From Solen grandis (lineage: Eukaryota; Mollusca; Bivalvia; Adapedonta; Solenidae): a stretch of 64,000 nucleotides of DNA. The position numbers were made by a program, and so were the translations under genes. Under the pieces are notes generated by a model. That model was not told the DNA's origin and did no database searches. It saw only the letters and a program-made list of their open reading frames with translations. The stretch is taken from NCBI GenBank assembly GCA_021229015.1, contig CM037781.1, forward strand, positions 69,462,173-69,526,172, read 5' to 3'. Shown here in pieces: positions 51,701-61,900 of the stretch; positions within the stretch are counted from its first letter, which is position 1, and every line of letters begins with the position of its first letter.

Positions 51701-54700
51701 TATCATTTCAATATTTATTATCGTAAATAATTAAATCTAGATTTTGTTGTCAATGAATTTAGATATTCTGATGGTGCTATGCCGGTCGAAAATTGCCTGC
51801 TAGTTCTACCAACGAACCAAAGAAGAGAGCTCCTGACAATAACAGACGCTTTCAGGGATAGTTTTTCGGCTTATTTCCTCATTATGGTCACACAACTTAC
51901 AGAACTTTAGTTTTTGCATAGCATTTTATAATCTTATCTGTGCAAAAATAATTTCTTTTTGTAATGGGGTAGGGTTTATTCCTCCATATGTACTTATTTT
52001 GCAGGTCTCACATTTTTACATGTTTGTGGGTTTTGAACAGCTGATTAGGACAGAGAAAATCTAAAATTAGCAAAAAATGAATGAATATTCATTAAATTCA
52101 GTGATAAATTAATGTAAAATACTTGCAATAAAGAGACTGAAATCAAGATATCAAAAAGTTCTTACTAAATACTGTTTAAAACATTGCAACAGGTACAAAT
52201 ATATCGCAACAAGTAAAAGTTGCTGCGACAGGTAAACATTTGTTGCGACAGGTAAAAATTTTGTGTTTACCTGTCGCAATGTCCTGTGAAGAAGGAAAAG
52301 TTTTCGCATAGTCTGTGAATACACTCTTTAACTTTCTAGTCAATACTAGGGGTGTAACGATATACCGGTATATTGCAATATGCCTTGAAAGCGTATCGTA
52401 TCACGATATGGAAAGAGCGTACCGGTTTTTTTTATTGTATCGCCAGAAATCTGCAGAACTATACTTCATTTTAGATAAAAATTTGAATGTTAACATGAAA
52501 ATAAACACCACTAAGTCGGCACGGCTCCTTGTTGTTTACCAAAACTCCGTCGCAGTGGCTTGGCTCCGATAGATAGTTAGAGAGCACTCTGTGTTGACGT
52601 TTAAATTCCGGTTCCTATTTGCAAAGTTCAGGATAGAACTTTTATGCATAAAATCCTGCCTTTAAGTTTATATTATACTATTCTTATAATCAAACGAATT
52701 TGATTTAAACAGACAAGCATAAAACATACAGTAAGATTATTTTATTTCTTCGCCTTGATTAAAAAACAAACAAACAAACACCTATCGAAAATTCATAGGT
52801 GCCGGTAAATAAACCACGCTGTATCTAAGCGTCTACCAACGATTTTCCCTCAAAAATGTCAGAAGATGATGCCTACGAATATGTGGCGAATCCGAAAGCC
52901 AAAAGCAAGGTATGGGAGAATTTCAGTCTCAAAAGGCATCAAACTTGGAATGGCACTTGGAACGGCATCACAAAAACGCGATGGCATCGAGTGTCCGACA
53001 TTGAACCACCGCTTCATCAACAAAGTCAAAATGTCAGTCTGAACCTCAAAAGCAACTAACGTTGTTTGATTGTGCAAAAGACAAATATTCAAAATCAAAC
53101 CCGAAGGCTTCTTCTATTACCAATGCCATAAGAAGGTTCATGGTAAAAGATCTAAGGCCATACAGTAAAAAATATGCAATAAGAGGATGTTAAGTCCTAA
53201 TAAGTAGTGACAAAGACAGATTTTCAAGAAGTCTTGTTGCCTTAGTTATATTTTGACTTTGTTTTTGAAATTAATTTTGACTGTTTAATAACAGAGGTAT
53301 CTGTTATACATGTAGCACTACAGTATGAAGTATTAAATATTTTATTATAATCTTCTACTAGCTGAGTAAAAGGGACCATAATTTTTTATATATTCTATCA
53401 AGAGTTATCTATATTGAAAGTATGATACCCCTAAACATATTAAAGATGTGTCAAATAAATCACATGCCTGAATATTGCGATATAAGCATAAGTATATCTT
53501 GTATGCAAACCTTTAACCAAAATTTCTAAGTTAAAAAGGGGCCATAATTTTTAACAAATTCCATCAAGAGTTATCTACCTTGGTTGTCTGATGCCCCTAA
53601 ACATATTCATAAACTTTCAAGTCAATACCATGAATGGTTATTGAGATACAAGCTTGATAGTAGCTTGCATGCAAAACTTTAACCAAATTTTCTATTTCAT
53701 GCAAAACTTTAACCAAAATTTATGTTAAATTCTGTCAAGAGTTATCTACCTTGGTTGTCTGATGCCCCTGAACATATTTATAAACTTTCAAGTCAATACC
53801 ATGAATGGTTATTGAGATATAAGGTTGATAGTAACCTGCATGCAAAACTTTAACCAAAAGCTGCAACGCCAATGCTGACGCAAGGGCGACTACAATAGCT
53901 CTCATATTCTTCGAATAGTCAAGCTAAAAATGACTACTATGCAGTGACACACACATACTATCTAAATTCAAGGCAATATGGTTTAAACCAGAGAGTAAAA
54001 ACGGCAACCTGTCAATTTTTCTGAAATTACAAGAGATGTAGATCTTTTAGTCCAATATTAGCCAAAATCGAACTCAGCTAAGATATTGATGCCATTAACA
54101 GTGTGCATCAATTTAATGAAGATTTGTCAGTTTGTCACTTTCTTTTAAGGATGGGGTATTAATGCACAATGATGTTGCCATCAAACAGAGAAAGGCTTAT
54201 AAAGATCAAATAACAAGAGGGCCATGATGGCCCTGGATCGCTCACCTGGTATCATTAGGCTATGTAAAATCAAGTGACCCCTGGGGCAGAGCCAATTTTG
54301 ACCCCAGGGTCACGATTTGAACAAAGTTGGTAAGAATTGACTAGACAATGCTACACACTACCACACTGAACTTGGTAGAGGTCTATTAGCCCATGTTCCA
54401 TACCAAATATATAAACTCCAGACCTTGAAGATTTTTCTAGTTTTTTTTCCAATATAAGTCTATGTAAAATCAAGTGATCCCTGGAGCGGGGCCAATTTTG
54501 ACCCCAGCATCATGATTTGAACAAACTTGGTAAGAAGCGACTAGAAATGCTACACACCAAATATCTAAACTCTATGCTTTGTGGTGTCTGAGAAGAAGAT
54601 TTTTCTTCTTTTTTTCTATATTAGCCTATGTTAAATCAAGTGACCCCCGGGCCCATTTTGACCCCAGGGTCATGATTTGAACAATCTTGGTAGAGAGTCA

Positions 54701-57700
54701 TAAGATCATGTTACATACCAAAAATCAAAAGGCTAGGCCTTGTGGTTTCTGAGAAGAAGATTTTTTCAAGTTTTTCCTATATTAGCCTATGTGAAATCAA
54801 GTGACCCCTTGGGCGGGGCCAATTTTGACCCCAGTGTCATAATTTGTACAATCTTGGTAGAGATCAACTAGACAATGCTACACACCAAATATCTTAACTC
54901 TATGCCTTGTGGTTTCTGAGAAGAAGATTTTTCAAGTTTTTTCTATATTAGCCTATGTTAAATCAAGTGACCCCTGGGGCAGGGCCAATTTTGATGCCAG
55001 GGTCATAATTTGAACAATCTTGGTAGAGAGTCATAAGATCATGCTACATACCAAAAACCAAAAGGCTAGGCCTTGTGGTTTCGGAGAAGAAGATTTTTTC
55101 AAGTTTTTCCTATATTAGCCTATGTGAAATCAAGTGACCCCTGGGGCGGGGCCAATTTTGACCCCAGGGTCATAATTTGTACAATCTTGGTAGAGAGTCA
55201 TAAGATCATGCTACATACCAAAAATCAAAAGGCTAGGCCTTGTGGTTTCAGAGAAGAAGATTTTTTAAATTTTCATTTTTAAAATCTATTTTTAGCTCCT
55301 GTGACCTAATTATGCAATGGACCAGAACCATTTATACAACTTTAGTAGAGCTTCATCCAAGGAACATTCCTGCAAAATATTTTTCAAATTGGCCAAGCCG
55401 TTTAGGAGGAGATGTTGTTTGAAGCAATTGTTGACGCCGGACGCACGGACGACGGACAAAAGGCGATCAGAAAAGCTCACCTTGAGCACCTTGTGCTCAG
55501 GTGAGCTAAAAAAAGTAAGGACTATTATAACTTAAACATATTAACAAGTAAATGAAATATGATTACTTTTTTGTTGTTTAACACTTTTCCTGATAGGAAC
55601 ACCAATAACAAGAGCTGTCAGAGGACAGCATGCTCGACTATTCAAAATGTTTGTTGGTAAATCAAATGAAATCTATTTCAGTTTTTGCCCTTCACATACC
55701 CTGTACATAATAATAGTCAAAATTATATACCTTGAAAGTCTGATACCCCTTAATATTTTTATGAAGTCTAAAATCAATCCCATGCCTAGTTATTGAGAGA
55801 TAAGCATAATAACAGCATAATAACACTGTGCATGCAAAACTTGAACCAAAAATCCAAGCAAGAAAAGGGCCATAATTTGCATAAAATTCAGTCCAAAAGT
55901 TATCCTCCTTGGTTTTCTGGTGCCCCTGAAGACACTCCTTAACTTTCTAGTCAATTCCACAAGCAATTTCTGAGATATAAGCTGGATAGTAGCTTGAATG
56001 CAAACATTTAACCAAAATTTTAAGTTAAAAGAGGGCCATGAATTACTGAGATATTAGCATGAAAGTTCCTTGCATGCAAAACTTTAACCAAAATTTTGAA
56101 GTTAAAAAAGGGGCCATAATTTGTAACATATTCTATCAAGAGTTATCTACCATAAAAGTATAATACCCCTAAATGTATTAAAGATGTTTCAAATCAATTG
56201 CATGCCTGGATACTGAGATATTAGCATGAAAGTACCTTGCATGCAAAACTTTAACCAAAATTTCCAAGTTAAAAGGGGCCATAACTTGTAATATATTCCA
56301 TCAAGGTTATCTACCTTGGTTGTCTGATGCCCCTAAACATACTCATAAACTTTCAAGTCAATACCATGATTGGTTATTGAGATATAAGACTGATAGAAGC
56401 TTGTATGCAAAACTTTAACCAAATTTTCTATTGCATGCAAAACTTTAACCAAAATTTCGAAGTTAAAAAGGGGCTATAATTCATATTTAATTCAGTCAAG
56501 AGTTATCTACCTTGGTTGTCTGATGCCCCTGAACATATTTATAAACTTTCAAGTCAATACCATATATGGTTATTGAGATATAAGGTTGATAGTAACTTGC
56601 ATGCAAAACATTAACCAAAAGCTGCAACGCCAACACCAGGGCTACTACAATAGCTCTCATATTCTTCGAATAGTCGAGCTAAAAATGACCTATGCAAACA
56701 TGCTTACGAGATTGTAAGAGCCTTATTCCCTCAACTATGCATCTCATTCTAACGTGAAATACACTAATAAAATCAATCAAAGGGGAATAACTCCAAAAAT
56801 GCACAAGGAAGGGAAGAGTTTTGGTTCTTGCACATTGCACTTCAGGTCATTGCAAGAAACATACATACCAAGTCTCAAGTCATTCAAACTTATGGTGAAA
56901 AAGTTGCTCTGGACAAGAAATGCTCTAAGAAAATCAATCAAAGGGGAATAACTAAAAAAGCGCACAAGGTAGAGTTATGGTTCATGTGCACTGCACTCCG
57001 GGTCATTGCAAGAAACATACATATCAAGTCTCAAGTCATTCCAAGTTATGGTGACAAAGTACTGCTCCGGACAAGCAGATGGGGACGCCACCGTCACCGC
57101 CAAAAGTAAACCCTATATGTCGCCTGACTAGATTTTTTCACATTGTCAATAAACAACCTTCCGATTGGCTAAAAGGTCAAGGATTTTCGCAGAATATGTG
57201 GTGTGGACCCAACAACAATAAACCAGTAAGTTAAATATTGTCTCTTATAGTTTACAGAGTTTTCTTTTTCTCAACTGGGAGTAGAGAGGGGGAAAATAAA
57301 GGTTAAAGAACATAATATTTTTCGTGGTCATTTTTACAAAAATCATGACGAAAAAACAGACATGCCCCAGCTCTAAAATTTTTTTTTTTTTTTTTTTTTT
57401 AATTCTTTAACATGGGTAACTATTGGAAGCAAAAACATAATATTTTTCGTGGTCATTTTTACAAACAAGAGGCCCAAGGGCCATAAACGCTCACCAGTGT
57501 AAATCAGCATATTCAAGATGATTTTTTCTATAAGGAAATCAAATGACAAACCAGAGATCAACTTCATTTAAGCAATCATGGCAGACATTCATGAAATCAA
57601 TCCTGACCATTAATTTCATGGAAGTAAAATTCTGAAATTTATTAATTGAAGATAATATAATATATTGTATTATCAGTTGCAGTTACACGATGTGATAGTT

Positions 57701-58936
57701 TGAAAGACACAGGGCTTTTTGTATGGGAAGAAAATGAAAGCAGTTCGTTAAAATGGTTGATTTAACTTTTACATAACATGATTAAACTTTTAAATAACAA
57801 TCTGTAACAAAATATTTCGAAAATTCTTTAATATTGTTTCAGATTCCTTTTATTTACAATTAAAAAAAGTAAATCCGCAAAACTGATGACATTTAGAAAT
57901 GCAAAGCTTATTTGGTTATTAATTTTATTTACATGGTCAGAGAAAGTTGTGAATCTATTTTGCAAAATACTAAAAGTACTCTCCAAATTACCTACAGTGT
58001 GTCTTTTTAGCTTTTATCCACAAAACATTGCATCTCTACATTAAAATATTTTCGTAACAAAATCGGCAATTTGCGTACGTGACATCGCCATGAATCTGGC
58101 AGAATTTTATGCAAAATAGAGTTAAACAGATAAGCTCATTTCAAGTTTTTTCCTCTCTCTTTTTAGTTCTCTTTAGATTACCAGACGGATTACCAGTTAC
58201 ATGAGAAAAAACAAAACAAATTGAGAAGGAGAAGTGTGTAAAATGCGATTGAGGAAAAATATATACTTTTACGGATGGGAATGGGGCCAAATTTCGGCCC
58301 CACATTGGCCTTTGCACAGAAGAAGAATTTTGATGTTTTCTATATAGAGTATATAAGAGAATTAGCCACCCCTAGGGACCTCCTTTTTTTAGGAATTAAC
58401 TTTATTTTAGCCATATTGGTATACATTCATGAGGTAACTATTTGGGCCAAAGGAAATTAAATTCTCACAGCTGGCTTCATAAAAAAAAGTATTTTATGTT
58501 TTCTATATAGAGTATATAAGGAAATTAGCCAACCCCCTAGGGGCCTCATTTTTCAAGGGATCATCTTTATTTTAGCAATTATGGTAGACATTCATGAGGT
58601 GACTATTTGTGCCAAAGGAAAATAAATTCTGACCATTTGTTTCAGAGGAGATGATTTTCAAAGTTTTCAATTATTTTTTCTATTTGTTGCCATGGCAACC
58701 AGAGTTCTTCATGGATCAACTGTATTTGAGCAATTTTTGTAGAGGCCCACCCAAGGATCATACATGCCAAGTTTTATCAAATTCTGTCCAGCGGTTTCAG
58801 AGGAGATGTCTTTTAAAGCAAATTGTTGACGACGGACGACAGACGACGGACGAAGGGTGATCCCAATAGCTCACCCTGAGCACTTCGTGCTCTGGTGAGC
58901 TAAAAACATGACGAAAAAACAGACATGCCCCAGCTC

Positions 58937-58975
<39 letters not shown>

Positions 58976-61900
58976 CTTTAACATGGGTAACTATTGGAAG
59001 CAAAGTTCAAGTGCAGTTGCTTGTTGGGATGGTCTGTCATCACATAATTTGAGGGTCAAAAAAGACAATTTTGTGCTGCACAGTGCATTGCAGAAAATGT
59101 AGCTTTACCCTGCAGCCATGGATATGAGCTGTACAGCTGCTCGACTCTCCTCGGGTGTAGTGCCTGGAATCTTCATGGTGAATCTTTCCCACAGCATCTG
59201 TATCACATTCTGGCCGAGTTCTCCTGACTTCACTAGCTCGGATATCTGTCAGGATAAAGGATAAATGTTAAAACATTTGTGATATGTGCACTGGTAGCCC
59301 TTTGTGAATCTATCATTAAAGAGAAAGAAAGAGGGATAAAGAGAGGCGAGAATAGAGAAGAAATAGGGAGTGAAGGGTAAGAGAGGAAAGAGAAGGAGAA
59401 AGAGAGAACAAATAAAGTGAGAGAGAGAGAGAGAGAGAGGGAAAATATATCTATGTAAACATGAAGAAATCTTGGAGACAAATATCTGACAAAACAAACA
59501 TTACATACAGATCTGAAAAAGAGAGATTAAGCAAGAGAGAGAGAGGATAGAGAGAAGAACAGCCAAAAGATAGAAATGTGTTTTTATTTCAACAATGTCC
59601 ATGGAGGTAGCAGTGATAACATACCAGTCCCTCCAGGGATGTGACATCACACAGAGTGGCTCCCATAGTTAGTGCTGACAGATTCTGCACGATGGCTTGT
59701 GCCTTTGACCTGCAATCATTCATAAATAATCCACAGTCACTCCAAAGGGATGGCATTTTTCATTAGCCTCATTTAATCCTTTACCTACTGAATATTCATA
59801 TGTACAAATTTAGGACTTGATCAATATTAATAAAATTTGCAGAACACTGGATTTTTTCTTTGCCATGAAACTTGAATCTGAGCTACAATACAGCTTGAGA
59901 GAAAACAGAGGAGACCCTGATCAGACAGTTCTAGGAAAGTTATCTAATCAGGGTCTGCTCAGTTTGCCATGGCCTCAAAGCATATCTTTCTGCATTCAAA
60001 TTTGAAATGCTCACACTTCAATATTACATCCAGGCCTTTCTTTCTGATGGAGGAGAAGTAGCCTTATTACCATAATTCCATACAGAATAAATTCTGTTAT
60101 TTTTGCAAATTGATCACGATGCAGTGGTTTGTTTACTTTTGGCTAGGCATGGTGATCCTCGTTTTTTATCGCCTACACAATACGTGAACTGGGCACAAAT
60201 TTGTTCAGTCAGGTAGTTTTTATTTAGCAAACAGTGCAATAACCAGTCCATGTAAGAAAATATTCTCCCGCATTAAGACACATTTTCAACTCTACAAGCA
60301 AAACTGGAGAGAGAAAAAAAAAAAAAAAAAAAAAATTAAACTGTATTATAATCCATTGGCAATGTCCGGGGCAGGAAACAAAAAGCCCTGGAATTAGAAC
60401 CTTCCACCACAACAGATCCTATTTCCGCAGGTAATGTGATTGACTTCGAGCACATAATTGAGCAATCACAGATTATACCGGTACACTTGACACAACCCCA
60501 ACCCAACCGTTGAGAAATAATAATTTTGTTCATTAGAATTAAGATTGATATTTTTGTCAGTGATTATGATAAAAACTGAAATTATAAAAGATGATTTTAA
60601 GATCAAATGAGTGCTGTGAACCTGAACTCAACCAAGGATGTGACCATGACCTTCAAGCTAGCAATCTGGTTATTGTTTGCAACACATCATCTTGTCCTAA
60701 AGATCACTTGTGCCAAGTTATTTAAAACTAGAACTATCACTGAAGGTGATTCATACCCCCACCCCCATCTTTGACACAGGATGTATTCACATGACACATA
60801 AAACGAATGTTCACAAATAGGATTTGGGCTTATAAGCATACCAAAAAAAAATATTATCACTAAAGGTGATCAATACCCACACCGGAAGTCTGTCATGTGT
60901 AGGAATACAGTTTCAAAAGTTTGCGTGAGTGAAAGACTACATGTATGTAAGGTTTAAAGTTAGTGTGAGCAATGGTTCAAAAGTTTTGGACAATGCTAAA
61001 AAGTTTTGACAGACAGACAGATAGACAGAGAGACACACATACAGACACACAGAAGAAAACAATTTGCCCCCAAATCTGTAGCTGAGGAGAATAAAAATGC
61101 AGTCTAATTATGGTTCACATCCATATTTATTGTTTGCAAAAACCTGTCTTTAAGAATTTACATTGTGGTTTTCTTATGCACTGCACTTCCTCTCATCAAG
61201 ATCAATCTACATATGAAGTTTCATCAACCTAGCTACTTTAGTATTGGAGTTATGCTCTGGACAAAATCAAAAGATTAAAAATGACAAAGGGCAATAACTC
61301 CTTTCAAAATACATGCAGAGTTATGGTTCTTGTGCACTGCACTTCCTCTCATCAAGATCAATCTACATATGAAGTTTCATCAACCTAGCTACTTTAGTAT
61401 TGGAGTTATGGTCCGGACAAAATCAAAAGATTAAAAATGACAAAGGGCAATAACTCCTTTCAATATACATGCAGAGTTATGGTTCTTAGGCACTGCACTT
61501 CCTCTCATGAAGGTCTATCTACATATGAGGTCTATCTACATATGAAGTTTGATCAACATAAGTACAGTAGTTTTGGAGAAATGCTCCGGACAAAATCAAA
61601 AGACAAAAATTAACAAAGGGGAATAACTCCTTTAAAAAACATGTAGAGTTATGGTTCTTATGCACTGCACTACCTCTCATCAAGATCAATCTACATATGA
61701 AGTTTCATCAACCTAGCTACTTTAGTATTGGAGTTATGCTCCGGACAAAATCAAAAGATTAAAAATGAACAAAGGGGAATAACTCCTTTAAAAAACATGA
61801 GAGTTATGGTTCTTATGCACTGCACTTCCTCTCATCAAGGCCTATCTACCTATGAAGTTTCATCAACATAGGTACAGTAGTTTTGGAGAAATGCTCCGGA

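Larger units (their letters stand above)
50133..53932 (+). mobile_element. Family E element (copy 2) interrupted by three later insertions
   Basis: It starts 'aacaagagctgtcagaggac' and ends in hairpin tattc-ttc-gaata. The host sequence can be followed by comparison with the uninterrupted copy at 55607-56690. The interruptions are family G (50236-51062), a hAT-like element (51264-52315) and a second hAT-like fragment (about 52347-53361). Confidence 0.65.

Noticed and set aside
59233..59497. Two overlapping minus-strand open frames of 82 codons
   Set aside because: Low-complexity Leu/Ser/Phe translation of a GA-rich simple repeat between two NCAPD2 exons.
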